From Candidatus Acidianus copahuensis (GTDB lineage: Archaea; Thermoproteota; Thermoprotei_A; Sulfolobales; Sulfolobaceae): DNA of 47,500 nucleotides. The stretch lies in assembly GCF_000632495.1 (NCBI RefSeq), contig NZ_JFZT01000039.1, positions 1 through 47,500 of the forward strand, read 5' to 3'. Shown piece after piece: positions 18,253 to 27,682 of the stretch (positions are counted from its first letter, which is position 1; each line of letters begins with the position of its first letter). The notes below the pieces were generated by a model that ran no database searches, was not told the origin of the DNA, and worked only from the letters and a program-made list of their open reading frames with translations. Made by a program: the position numbers and the translations under genes.

Positions 18253-18684
18253 TTACTTAACTATCATAACAGGAACTCTAGACTCATTCAAGACTCTAGT
18301 GGAGACACTACCTAATAAGGCTTTTCTAAATCGAGATAAACCTCTACTTCCAATCACAATAATTGAAGCATTAACTTCTTTAGAGTAGCCTAATATAGAT
18401 TCAGATGGCTCACCCTCTAGAACTTCTCCTTTAGCCTGAACACCGTTATTTGATGCTAATTGAATTGCTTGATCTATATCCTTCTTAGCTTTCTTTTCCA
18501 TATCTTCAACAGCAGAAAGAGGTGGAAGTATACCAACGTTTTCGAAAACTGTCACATCTACCGCTTCAATAACATAAAGCTTAGCAGAATACTTCTTAGC
18601 TAAATCAATTCCTAAATCTAGAGCTCTTTTAGAGTTTTCACTTCCGTCATAAGCTACGAGAATTACGTCAAACATTGTATTCAC
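18253..18684 (-). CDS. Universal stress protein (UspA family)
   Basis: 140 residues from the ATG at 18675, or 143 from a GTG at 18684. A TATA-like sequence near 18700-18710 fits either. It has the Usp fold: VILVAYDGSENSKRAL at the start, then VIGSRGLSRFRKALLGSVS, which contains the G-2x-G-9x-G(S/T) ATP-binding signature of the ATP-binding Usp branch, and a final strand VPVMIVK. Such proteins bind ATP, form dimers and respond to stress; no specific target is known for this one. Confidence 0.88.
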   Translation of the reverse strand: MNTMFDVILVAYDGSENSKRALDLGIDLAKKYSAKLYVIEAVDVTVFENVGILPPLSAVEDMEKKAKKDIDQAIQLASNNGVQAKGEVLEGEPSESILGYSKEVNASIIVIGSRGLSRFRKALLGSVSTRVLNESRVPVMIVK

Positions 18685-18712
18685 ATGAATGATGAGAGTA
18701 TAAATTATTTTC

Positions 18713-19249
18713 CTATCTAAAGAAGATAGTATCCTTTACAATCTTCCTTAAATCCCTTAGCTTTTTTGAGTTGTAAACGTTATTAAGAACCGAATCTATT
18801 TCCTTATAGTGTCTTTCACCTAACGAGGATAACTTAACAGACGACTCCTCTTTTCCCTTTTCAGTAAGACAATAAGTCTTGGAAATTTTAACGTATCCTG
18901 TCCTCGCTAAATAAAGTAAGTGAGCGTCTACTCTAGGACTATAAACAAAAATCCTCTTATCCCATCTAAAGTAAAAGAGTGGATCTTGAGCAAAAAAATG
19001 ATTGGACAGGTAATACCAAGTTAAAAACGATGAAACAAAGAACGGTATTCTCTCTAGTTTAGATCTGTGTAAAGAGAATAAAATTATATCATCCACTGTA
19101 AAATCATAATCCCTAATTGGCTCTCTAGAGAGTTTCCCGTATTCTGCCCATATTTTCTTAACTAGAAAATACATTGACGATAAGGATCCAAACTTTTCAG
19201 CTTCCTCTACTGCTTCCTCTATTAACTTCTTAACCATCAATCCTCTCAA
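18713..19249 (-). CDS. Hypothetical protein coupled to the glycosyltransferase gene
   Basis: 178 residues. The N-terminus is helical (EEAVEEAEKFG). The C-terminal half (LARTGYVKISKTYCLTEKGKEES) looks like the wing of a winged helix followed by basic helices, so a DNA- or protein-binding role is possible but not established. The start overlaps the last four bases of the GT4 gene (ATGA), so translation is coupled to it. A Met at residue 5 is an alternative start. Its tight link to a trehalose-synthase-like GT4 suggests it belongs to the same pathway. No family is recognised. Confidence 0.6.
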   Translation of the reverse strand: MRGLMVKKLIEEAVEEAEKFGSLSSMYFLVKKIWAEYGKLSREPIRDYDFTVDDIILFSLHRSKLERIPFFVSSFLTWYYLSNHFFAQDPLFYFRWDKRIFVYSPRVDAHLLYLARTGYVKISKTYCLTEKGKEESSVKLSSLGERHYKEIDSVLNNVYNSKKLRDLRKIVKDTIFFR

Positions 19250-20565
19250 CTCTTCCCATAGCTTCCCATTGCTTCCTCAAGTACATCCTTTATCTGGTCG
19301 TAAGCATAATCAACACTACATTTTCTTAAAGTCTCCAATCCCCTTTGGCCAATCCTTTCTTCATCCTTTAAGGAATCTCTTATCGCAGAGGCTAATCCGT
19401 TGTAATCTCCAGGATTAAACGTATATCCATTAATTCCTTCTATTATGAGTTCACTAGCCCCAGCTCCTTTGCTTACTACAACTGGTTTCCCATAATTCCA
19501 TCCTTCACATACTGTTAAGCCGAAACCCTCAACGTTTGATGGTAGAACCACCACATTCGATCTTTGATATAGGGAAAACAAGTCGTCATCTGTAACGTAA
19601 CCTGTAAAGATTACCTTATCCTCTACGTTAAATTGCTTTGCTATATCCTTCAATTTTCTTACCCAATTGCTAGCCTTATCATGACCTAAAGTCTTACTAG
19701 TAAAACTGCCATCGCCTGCAAGGACTAGCTTGACGTTAAGATTCTTTATAGCTTTTATCGCAACGTCTTGACTCTTTATGGGATCCATCCTCGCAACTAC
19801 TAGAATAACTTTGTCATCTTCCTTTATGCCATATTTAGATTCTATTGATCTTACGTCCGAATCGCTTACTTTTTTATAGGATGAAGGATCGATAAAGGGG
19901 TAAATCTGCTTAGCCTTAACTTTTGCCCCTGTTCTAAGAAGACCTTCCATATCTCGCTTAGTACTTAATATAACTAAATCGAAACCTTCAAATGATCTTG
20001 CTACGAACTCCCTTAATCTTTCTCCCATATTTTCTGGTACAAATGGAATATGATACCATAGAACTGCTGGAGCAGAAGGGCCTATTATTCCTCCAATTAG
20101 AAGTTGCTGAAAGTCGTTTATAAAGAATACGTCGGTATCTGAGTAATATTCAAGTAGTTTCTGGGCTGAAAGCCAATTATATGTTGCATATGCTATATAC
20201 TCTCGACCATTTATCTCATACCTAGATACACCATGCGCCTCGTTATAAATTCCTTCCTTGAATTTTGTATAAAGTGAAAGTACTTCCGGGGATAAATCAA
20301 TGAAACTGACGTTCATATTATTCATTACTATTTCAGGAGGATATCCTGGTCCTAATGCTACCCACCTCGATCTTTCCTTGAAGTTACTTAGAAGACTTAA
20401 CATCATTTTTGAAACTCCTCCAACTGATATATAATAATCATCTTGACTGAGTTCGTTAAGATCTAATGGTAAAGAAATATATCCATACTTCTCCAATATA
20501 TCCTTATACGTTAACTTAAGTCTAACAGGTGGAGTCTGAGTGTTAATCGCAATCCTCATAGGCAT
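19246..20565 (-). CDS. GT4-family glycosyltransferase, trehalose-synthase (TreT)-like
   Basis: 439 residues with two Rossmann domains. VSKMMLSLL near residue 50 and WYHIPFVPE near 170 lie in the acceptor half. In the C-terminal donor half, VARMDPIKSQD holds the sugar-nucleotide loop and VEGFGLTVCEGW near 355-366 is the E-x7-E motif of retaining GT4 enzymes. Order and length fit the archaeal glycosyltransferring trehalose synthase group, but sucrose- or glucan-type GT4 enzymes look similar, so the product is inferred. It is the first gene of a two-gene unit with the 178-residue protein. Confidence 0.75.
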   Translation of the reverse strand: MPMRIAINTQTPPVRLKLTYKDILEKYGYISLPLDLNELSQDDYYISVGGVSKMMLSLLSNFKERSRWVALGPGYPPEIVMNNMNVSFIDLSPEVLSLYTKFKEGIYNEAHGVSRYEINGREYIAYATYNWLSAQKLLEYYSDTDVFFINDFQQLLIGGIIGPSAPAVLWYHIPFVPENMGERLREFVARSFEGFDLVILSTKRDMEGLLRTGAKVKAKQIYPFIDPSSYKKVSDSDVRSIESKYGIKEDDKVILVVARMDPIKSQDVAIKAIKNLNVKLVLAGDGSFTSKTLGHDKASNWVRKLKDIAKQFNVEDKVIFTGYVTDDDLFSLYQRSNVVVLPSNVEGFGLTVCEGWNYGKPVVVSKGAGASELIIEGINGYTFNPGDYNGLASAIRDSLKDEERIGQRGLETLRKCSVDYAYDQIKDVLEEAMGSYGKS

Positions 20566-20680
20566 AATTAGCCAAAATCCTTAAAAAAGCCATTCTTAAA
20601 ATTGAACTGGTAATACTTTGTAAGATAGATATTAACCAACTTCATCATTTTAAAAAATTCTTAATTTGACAACTACTCAA

Positions 20681-21219
20681 GCCTCGCCTTTTAAGGCGGG
20701 GTTATTTTTTAAAAGCTTTGATCTATGTGGTATCTTGTATGTCCTCCGATGAATGGGTACTAACCAGGGCAATAATCCTAAAGGTTAGCCCAGAGGAGGA
20801 CATCAACTTCTCAAAATGGAAGACCGCGACAAACCTAGTTTTAAAGTGGTTTCTACATAAAGCAGTTTGGACTAAAAGAAATGGGGAGTACACAATCTCA
20901 TTAAACAAAGTACAACAAGTGTGGTACAAGGAGTTAAGGGAGAAGTTTAGTTTTACCTCTTACCAAGCAATAGCGTGTTTAAGACAAGCAATAGCGAAAA
21001 GTTGGATGAACAACCCAAACAAGGGAAGGGAACCTAGGTAAGAAGTGTGGTTTTCAAGCTGATAGGGATTCGTTAGCTGTTTTAAACTTATTACGTGGGG
21101 GGAGTTCTGGCGACCCCAACAGCCACCACAATGAGGGGTCTGTGAGACCCCAGAGTGGTGAAACCGATGAACCGCCTCTGAAGAGAACCATCGCCCTTTA
21201 GGGCGGTGAGGACGTCAGA
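20681..21219 (+). mobile_element. Internally deleted IS200/IS605-type element
   Basis: The left end 20681-20701 (GCCTCGCCTTTTAAGGCGGGG) and right end 21190-21218 (ATCGCCCTTTAGGGCGGTGAGG, then ACGTCAG) carry matching subterminal hairpins of the same family as the element at 1441-1732, but with a GCC/GGC stem instead of GCTC/GAGC. About 540 bases remain. Inside, the N-terminus of tnpB is joined directly to its zinc-finger/RuvC-III end. No tnpA is present. The ends are well preserved, so it may still be movable by a transposase from elsewhere. Confidence 0.78.
20718..21190 (+). pseudogene. tnpB with central deletion and frame breaks
   Basis: The open frame 20718-21041 encodes a TnpB-like N-terminal helical region (ATNLVLKWFLHKAVW, QAIACLRQAIAKSW). 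After a stop, a second frame gives KCGFQADRDSLAVLNLL, the last zinc-finger Cys and the RuvC-III Asp of TnpB. RuvC-I and RuvC-II are missing, so nuclease activity is not expected. The rest of the frame runs into the right-end hairpin, where the guide RNA of intact relatives starts. Confidence 0.7.
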
Positions 21220-21912
21220 TGAGGATAGAAAGTATTTAGTTATCTAATTTATAATTTCTAGGAATAAACATAAGAGAAAGAATTTTTAGTTCGATGTTAC
21301 GTTCCTCCTTCCACTAAAGTGAATGGACTTATAAGGGATGAGTTCGTGAAACTGTTTCTACTCTAGGATAGCTAAAGGTTTTTAGATATGTTTTAGGAAA
21401 TTTTTGTGATGAATCCCACATCAATGATGTGCAGTGCACAAAGGTGAGGGATGATACCTAGAGGGATCCGTGCGGTTGATCCCGATGCCCTGTGACCATG
21501 ACCTGGAGGTAATTGTACTATCAAGAAAGGTGTGGGTTAGGAGAAAGTCCCTAGAGGAGGAAAAATACAGTAAACAACCTAATGATACAATTTAGGGACA
21601 AACGGTTATTAGACACAATCTCCAGCACCTCAATACTCTTGGTTATCTAGGAACATAACCAGTTGTTCAACGTCAAATAGAACTTGATTTTTAACTTTAT
21701 TATTATAATTAAGGTCAAAAAAGTTCCTCCATTGTGGAGGGAGTCTTCCACTCCCTAACCTCAGGATAATAAGATATCAACTTTTGACCTACTTTTGTCG
21801 CTCGAGAACCTTTCAAAAGTCATCAACTAGGCTTTCTTCGTAGATCGTTTTATGTATATGAGAGTTGTTCACGAATTCCTTAGATCTTTTGAACCTCTCC
21901 TAAAATTCTTCG
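21220..21912. other. Gene-free stretch with a structured island
   Basis: No protein gene is seen. Between 21405 and 21560 the sequence is richer in G and C and holds perfect stems: TGTGCA/TGCACA at 21429-21441 and GGGATC/GATCCC at 21463-21483. GGGAGT/ACTCCC lies further on at about 21739-21755. This may be an unrecognised RNA or decayed insertion-sequence DNA. The region ends just before the stop of the ParA-like gene. Confidence 0.4.
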
Positions 21913-22527
21913 TTATCCTAAACTTTCCTTAATATGTATAACGATTTCAGCTAATTTTTCAATCTCTTTCGGAGTTTTTACTAACCAAAAGCCCTTAAAT
22001 AATAAATCCTTATAGAATGGAATTGTAAAGTATCCACTAAGGGGATTTTTAGCCATATTAACTACTAGAGGACCTTGTACAGATCCTGAAAAGTAGTTAG
22101 ATACATAGTTAAGGGTTGCTAAGATAATCATTTCATTTGGTATAGCTATTGGTAATACTATCGATCTCATTAAGGAGATCGATTGCTCTAGATACAAAAA
22201 AGGTTCTACGTGGATTGGACTATCAACTATTACTATATCCTTTTCATCAATGACCTCATAATATCTTGTCTTTATTATGTCTTTATCTACCTTAGAATTC
22301 AAGTATGAAGAAAAAGAGAGTATTCCAAGATTCTCGCTTTCAGTATAGTAATCATTACCTTCGATCAGACTTCCAGTTAATCCAAACAATAACGAAATAG
22401 TCCTTGATGCAGAAAGATCTACCAATAACACGTTATACTTCTTACTTAATTCCAAAGCAAGATGATAGGATATCGTAGATTTCCCACAACCTCCTTTTGC
22501 CCCAACAACGTAAATCTTAATCGTCAT
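21913..22527 (-). CDS. Orphan ParA/MinD-family ATPase, short form
   Basis: 204 residues. GAKGGCGKST at residues 9-18 is the deviant Walker A motif, LLVDLSASRT follows at switch I, and IVIVDSP near residue 98 is the Walker B-like segment. It is shorter than the 259-residue ParA-like protein at 3824-4603 and differs in sequence, so it is not a recent copy. No ParB-type partner is adjacent. The gene is divergent from the 86-residue protein gene at 22835, with about 300 bases between them. A TATA-like ATTTTAAC near 22551-22560 fits the start at 22527. Confidence 0.78.
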   Translation of the reverse strand: MTIKIYVVGAKGGCGKSTISYHLALELSKKYNVLLVDLSASRTISLLFGLTGSLIEGNDYYTESENLGILSFSSYLNSKVDKDIIKTRYYEVIDEKDIVIVDSPIHVEPFLYLEQSISLMRSIVLPIAIPNEMIILATLNYVSNYFSGSVQGPLVVNMAKNPLSGYFTIPFYKDLLFKGFWLVKTPKEIEKLAEIVIHIKESLG

Positions 22528-22803
22528 AGCTCAAATAGATATCTAAGATACTGTTAAAATCTATGCAAGCATGTAGTGGGATAATGTTTAAATAATGATT
22601 AACAGAAAAGACAAACTTAGCTCTTTCTATGTGAAGGTAGATCTCCTCCATGCCTTAAACTAAACAAGTAATTTAACAAATAATTGAACAAAATACAAGA
22701 ACAAAGCAAAAAATTTCTCTCAGAAAGGTAGTAAGCTTCCTCAAAGACAACATTTAATACCAAAGATGATTAAAAGAGAGTACGATTCTTTTTGGACTAA
22801 AAA
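22528..22803. other. Divergent intergenic region
   Basis: It holds the promoters of the two flanking genes, one at each end. The A-rich middle contains AATAATTGAACAAAATAC, which resembles a stretch near 15890. No gene is seen. Confidence 0.35.
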
Positions 22804-22813
22804 AATATATAAA
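22804..22813 (+). promoter_or_regulatory. TATA box of the 86-residue protein gene
   Basis: AATATATAAA, with its centre about 26 bases before ATG 22835, predicts a leaderless transcript. Confidence 0.6.
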
Positions 22814-22834
22814 GCTTAGGGCGAGCTTCATCAC

Positions 22835-23095
22835 ATGGTAAAGCTGATAAATTGTCAAAATGTTCCCCCTCATGAAAAGAGAAAAGCTTTAAGAATACTT
22901 AATGACGAGACAGACGTTTACCTTTTCTTAAGTAAGGGAAAGATTATAGAGTATATAAAGTCTTATGATATAGATTCTGGCGAGATATTGCTTATAAGAC
23001 AAAAAAGCAGGTTACCTCTAGCTAAGGAGATAAGAAGGCTTGTTCAGGAAAAATTTACTGTTAAAGTATTCATTTCTTCTGAGGATCTCTCTTAA
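22835..23095 (+). CDS. Small basic protein of unknown function
   Basis: 86 residues with a Lys/Arg-rich centre (RQKSRLPLAKEIRRLVQEKF) and a mixed alpha/beta pattern. It starts VKLINCQNVPPHEKRKAL. A nucleic-acid-binding role would fit the charge, but no family is recognised. Its last 26 bases overlap the 3' end of the convergent alkyltransferase gene. The strong TATA box upstream supports it as a real gene. Confidence 0.6.
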   Translation: MVKLINCQNVPPHEKRKALRILNDETDVYLFLSKGKIIEYIKSYDIDSGEILLIRQKSRLPLAKEIRRLVQEKFTVKVFISSEDLS

Positions 23096-23561
23096 TTTTC
23101 CCTATAATTTCATCAACGTTTATTCCTTCTATTTCTAGTAATTTTCTTTTTATCTCTAATCCTCTTGAGTATCCACCTAATCCATCCTTTGAAATTACTC
23201 TATGACATGGAACTATTAGCAGTAGTGGGTTCTTTGATAAAGAAACGCCTATAGCTCTAGAAGAAGTACTTAACCTTTCAGCTATTTCTCCATAGGTTTT
23301 TACTTCTCCCCAAGGTATTTTCATTACTTCCTTAAAGACTGATAGTCTAAATGGATTTGTAAACACGTCAATTCTTTCCCTTAAATCTACTCTTTCACCG
23401 GAGAAATAACGATCGAGTTTATCAAAGAACTCTGTAAACATTTCATTATTTGTTGAACCTTTTTCTGCACAATCGCAAAAGTCTAACATTACGAAGCCTT
23501 TTTCACTCTTTGCGACTGTTATATATCCAAGAGGGCTCTTATATAGTCCGTAAATTATCAT
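23070..23561 (-). CDS. ogt: Methylated-DNA--protein-cysteine S-methyltransferase
   Basis: 163 residues. IVPCHRVISKDG near residues 119-130 contains the acceptor Cys in the PCHR motif. GEVKTYGEIA and LSTSSRAIG before it form the helix-turn-helix that binds the minor groove, with the Arg finger in SSRAIG. The protein moves O6-alkyl groups from guanine to its own Cys once. The start overlaps the stop of the thrS gene (TAATG), so it is probably translated as the second gene of that unit. The last 26 bases overlap the convergent gene at 22835-23095. Confidence 0.93.
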   Translation of the reverse strand: MIIYGLYKSPLGYITVAKSEKGFVMLDFCDCAEKGSTNNEMFTEFFDKLDRYFSGERVDLRERIDVFTNPFRLSVFKEVMKIPWGEVKTYGEIAERLSTSSRAIGVSLSKNPLLLIVPCHRVISKDGLGGYSRGLEIKRKLLEIEGINVDEIIGKIKRDPQKK

Positions 23562-25177
23562 TATGAATTACTTACGGCAGTATTGCTTAAATCTCTGTCC
23601 ACTATTTCCCTCTTTAGTAGAGAAATAAATTGCTTAGCATCAATTACTCTCTCTACATTACCCCTAGATCTCACTGTTAAAGTACCGTTCTCCATTTCTT
23701 TTCTCCCAACTACAACTATATAAGGTACTGCCTCATCATATGCTCTCTTAATTCTCTTCGCCAGAGTATCTCCATCATCGAGCTCTGCCCTTATTTTTTC
23801 CTTTAACATTTCGGATAGTAATGTCTTTGCATACTCTTGAACGCTTTGATTTACTGGAAGAACTCTAACTTGAACTGGAGATAACCAAGTTGGAAGTTTA
23901 CCCCTAAAATGTTCTAATAAGATTGCCATAAATCTATCTAGAGTACCGTAAATTGCTCTATGTATCATAACTGGTCTTTTTTTACTCCCGTCCTTATCTG
24001 TATACTCTAGCTTAAACCTCTCTGGTAAGTTGAAGTCCACCTGAATAGTTGATAGTTGCCACCATCTGCCTAAACTATCCCTTATATCAAAATCTATTTT
24101 CGGACCGTAAAAGGCTCCCTCCTTATCCTTCACAACGTAATTTAACTTAAGTTCCTTAAGTGCAGACTCTAATGCAGAAGTTGCCTTTTCCCACAATTGA
24201 TCTGATCCTATACTTTCATCAGGTCTAGTGCTAAGATTCAATCTAACATCGTTGGAAGAGAAACCAAATTTACCTAAAACTTCAAGAGTTTTGCTAATTA
24301 GTATCTTAACTTCATCCTTTATTTGATCCTCAGTTAGAAACACATGACCATCATCCTGAGTAAATCCCCTCACTCTCAGAAGGCCATAAAGTTCTCCCTT
24401 CTTTTCCCAACGATAGACTGTACCAAACTCTGAAAATCTTACTGGAAGATCTCTATAACTTCTACTCCTGCTCTTGAATATCATGATGTGAGCTGGACAA
24501 TTCATAGGCTTAATTCCAAGTTCATCGTCCTCTTGATTAAATATTAGCATCTTATCTTTATACATGAAGTAATGCCCACTTATTTTCCAAAGCATGGACC
24601 TATACACGTGACTAGTGTATACCTCTTGATATCCCATAGAAGCATTTATCTCTCTCATGTAATCCATTAACTCATTTCTAATTATTTGTCCTTTTGGATG
24701 AAAAAGTGGAAGACCTGAACCTACTTCATCATGAAAACTAAATAGATCTAACTTTTCACCTATTATCCTATGATCAGTCTCTGACGCTTTCTCTAACCAA
24801 GACAAGTAATCCTTCAACTGTTCCTCAGTTTCAAAAGAAACACCTCTTATCCTTACATATTGTTTATCTGGAGAGGGATGGTGAACTGAAATATTTAGGA
24901 TCTCAAAGTATTGTGGATCTCCAGAAGGAGTAATTTTTTCGTTCAAAGCTATTTCTTGATTACCATACAATAGTTTATTGTCATTAATCTTGTACTCATT
25001 ATTTGATGGTTTTGCAAATTCTTTAGCTTCCTCTAAGTTTAGGATAGAATCGGACTCAATGTCCACGTAAAAATCTCTTTCTCCTAAACCTATACCAACT
25101 ACCTTGAATCCCTTTGAAACCAGGTTAATCGCATATATTATTGCGCCCTTAAGCCATAATTGTCTGTACTCATCCAT
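23561..25177 (-). CDS. thrS: Threonyl-tRNA synthetase, catalytic form without the N-terminal editing domain
   Basis: 538 residues. The class II core is complete: the zinc-binding Cys in KPMNCPAHI, motif 2 as RWEKKGELYGLLRVRGFTQD, motif 3 as HRAIYGTLDRFMAI, then the C-terminal anticodon-binding domain (LSPVQVRVLPV to AYDEAVPYIVVVG). The first 130 residues do not look like the bacterial or archaeal editing domains, and the enzyme is shorter than full archaeal ThrRS. This is the Sulfolobales arrangement, in which mis-charged Ser-tRNA-Thr is cleared by a separate protein, here at 30040-31179. It forms a unit with ogt, whose start overlaps its stop. Confidence 0.93.
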   Translation of the reverse strand: MDEYRQLWLKGAIIYAINLVSKGFKVVGIGLGERDFYVDIESDSILNLEEAKEFAKPSNNEYKINDNKLLYGNQEIALNEKITPSGDPQYFEILNISVHHPSPDKQYVRIRGVSFETEEQLKDYLSWLEKASETDHRIIGEKLDLFSFHDEVGSGLPLFHPKGQIIRNELMDYMREINASMGYQEVYTSHVYRSMLWKISGHYFMYKDKMLIFNQEDDELGIKPMNCPAHIMIFKSRSRSYRDLPVRFSEFGTVYRWEKKGELYGLLRVRGFTQDDGHVFLTEDQIKDEVKILISKTLEVLGKFGFSSNDVRLNLSTRPDESIGSDQLWEKATSALESALKELKLNYVVKDKEGAFYGPKIDFDIRDSLGRWWQLSTIQVDFNLPERFKLEYTDKDGSKKRPVMIHRAIYGTLDRFMAILLEHFRGKLPTWLSPVQVRVLPVNQSVQEYAKTLLSEMLKEKIRAELDDGDTLAKRIKRAYDEAVPYIVVVGRKEMENGTLTVRSRGNVERVIDAKQFISLLKREIVDRDLSNTAVSNS

Positions 25178-25649
<472 letters not shown>

Positions 25650-25709
25650 ACAAGAAGAAATACGAAAAAGGATATTTAAATACTTCTTTCTCCTTATTAG
25701 CAGAACTTC

Positions 25710-26717
25710 CTAGCCAATCTTTAAGCCACTTCCCGTTAGCAAAAGTACGGAAAAACCTTCACTTCCTTGTTTCTTGAGTGCGGCAAGCGTTGTTGCAGAT
25801 GAGTATTCTACATATAATCCTTTTCGGGCAAGTTCTCTCCAAGACGAAAGAATCTCATCTTCATTTACTACTACACATTCTCCGTATTTCTTTAGTATAT
25901 CTATCATTTCCTTTAAGAGAAAAGGATTTGTAGAAACCAAAGCATCGGCTAAAGATGTTACTTTTTCTGGTGGGGAATACTGAACCCCATTAAGTTTACT
26001 ACAAACTGGCATTACTTGTTCAGTTTGAACTGCAATTAACTTAGGTATATCTCTTATAATACCCTGAGATGTTAGGTGTCTAAATCCTTCAAAAAGTCCT
26101 AGAAGAAGAGTTCCAGCAGAAGTTGGTATAAACACTTCATCTATCTTCTGTGCCTGTCTGGCTAACTCATAAGCAAGACTTCTTATCCCATCTCTAAAGA
26201 AGGGTTGTAAAACGTGAGAAGCATAGTAAGATCCTGAACTCTCTGCAGCCCTAGAAACGTCTTCCCTACTCCCATCAACTTTGATAACTTTTGAACCGTA
26301 AGCTTCTATTTGCCTTAATTTTGCTCCTCTAGCTGATGAGGGGACAAAGATCTTTACTGACATTCCTGCTGCAGAACCATAGGCAGCTATAGACGCGCCA
26401 GCATTTCCTGATGAGTCTTCAGAGATGCTTGTTATACCTTTCTGTTTCAGGTAGGAGATTAGAGTAACAGACCCTCTATCCTTATAAGAACCAGTAGGAT
26501 TCAAGAAATCAAGTTTATACATAATTTTTCCCTCCATGATCAACGGGGTATTCCACTCACCTAGAGATATCCATTTCTCTAGGTAGGGGAAGTTTTCCCT
26601 CATATTTTTTGATAGAGGGAGGTCCTCAAGATCAACCTTAAAAGGTCCTCCACATCTTTTGCATCTTACTTCCATGGATTCCCTTTCCTTACCGCAACGA
26701 GCACAGATAACCTTCAT
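25710..26717 (-). CDS. thrC: Threonine synthase
   Basis: 335 residues. The N-terminus has a zinc-ribbon pair, CARCGKE and CKRCGG. NPTGSYKDRG near residues 72-81 carries the Lys that binds pyridoxal phosphate, SSGNAGASIAAYG near 101-113 is the Asn/Gly loop, and LLTGSGLK at the C-terminus is the phosphate-side glycine motif. The enzyme turns O-phosphohomoserine into threonine. The gene lies next to tRNA-Ala and 530 bases upstream of catalytic thrS on the same strand, so threonine synthesis and charging genes cluster. An insertion-free length fits the archaeal type. Confidence 0.92.
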   Translation of the reverse strand: MKVICARCGKERESMEVRCKRCGGPFKVDLEDLPLSKNMRENFPYLEKWISLGEWNTPLIMEGKIMYKLDFLNPTGSYKDRGSVTLISYLKQKGITSISEDSSGNAGASIAAYGSAAGMSVKIFVPSSARGAKLRQIEAYGSKVIKVDGSREDVSRAAESSGSYYASHVLQPFFRDGIRSLAYELARQAQKIDEVFIPTSAGTLLLGLFEGFRHLTSQGIIRDIPKLIAVQTEQVMPVCSKLNGVQYSPPEKVTSLADALVSTNPFLLKEMIDILKKYGECVVVNEDEILSSWRELARKGLYVEYSSATTLAALKKQGSEGFSVLLLTGSGLKIG

Positions 26718-26896
26718 CGCTATAAATACAAGTCATGGTCTTTAATTTTACCTTAAAATTTTTCTCCCAACTTTGTGTAATAAGTGTTAATGGAGATAAA
26801 TCTTTACATTATATATACATATTAATCTTATATAATTGGGAACCGTAGGCAAATTAATTTCTTCTTTTACAAAATTTTTCAATCAACTAGGTTCTT

Positions 26897-27304
26897 TTAG
26901 AGTTTTCTCCTTATTCTTTCCTGTCTTAATAGCTCTTCGATTTTGGTCTTAAAATCCTTCACTTTTCCTTTAATTACTCCAGCATTAAGGATTTCAATAG
27001 GTAACTTCATATCAATCTCGATGCGAATAATGGAGGAATTCAGCGTCAGTTTAATCTTCCCTCCTTTTCCTTTTCCATATCCAGCTATATCGATAAAATA
27101 TGTAACAGAATTTGACGATACCATAATACTTCCGAAGGCTATCATGGCTCCTCCCCCTCTCATAGGAATTTGTGCTGTAAATTCCTTCCCATCTACTTTT
27201 ACCATCTCTCCCCCAAGTAGATTTGGCAAAAGAAATTCGGGATCTGCAAAGATTTTTATTTCATTTCCATATAGCTTGATAGGTATTTCATCAACTATCA
27301 GCAT
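26897..27304 (-). CDS. Hypothetical protein, possibly an SRPBCC/CoxG-like fold
   Basis: 135 residues, mostly beta-strand with a terminal helix (KDFKTKIEELLRQERIRRKL). The opening IKIFADPEFLLPNLLGG resembles the start of START/SRPBCC-type proteins, where a short helix (PEFLLPNL) precedes an antiparallel sheet. A Gly/Lys-rich loop lies in the middle (GYGKGKGGKIKL). No active-site motif is seen. The assignment is by pattern only. The gene stands alone and starts at an ATG after an A/T-rich stretch. Confidence 0.6.
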   Translation of the reverse strand: MLIVDEIPIKLYGNEIKIFADPEFLLPNLLGGEMVKVDGKEFTAQIPMRGGGAMIAFGSIMVSSNSVTYFIDIAGYGKGKGGKIKLTLNSSIIRIEIDMKLPIEILNAGVIKGKVKDFKTKIEELLRQERIRRKL

Positions 27305-27567
27305 ATATTTAACAAAAAGATTTAATAAAAAAATTTATCGTAAGTTGCTAGGTTATAGCACTGTAGAATCCTGATAATTACACAATATCGATATTCCGTA
27401 ATATAGTTAAAGATAATCGCATGTTAATTCACTTGACCACAGTGTCGCAAAATATGGTAAATCTATCAGTTAGATAGTAATTAACGTGGTTATTAGGATT
27501 TTATCAGCAATCGACGACACTATCCACCTAACTCTCAATTAAAGTAAAAGTAAAGTAACAATGGGTC

Positions 27568-27645
<78 letters not shown>

Positions 27646-27682
27646 TTGTTGAAATTTATAGTCAAAGCTTTAATATCTTTTT

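Noticed and set aside
21405..21650. Possible RNase P or SRP RNA
   Set aside because: AGGAGAAAGTCC slightly recalls a conserved RNase P block, but the matching second block (ACAGAA type) and the overall helices are missing, as is the SRP tetraloop region.
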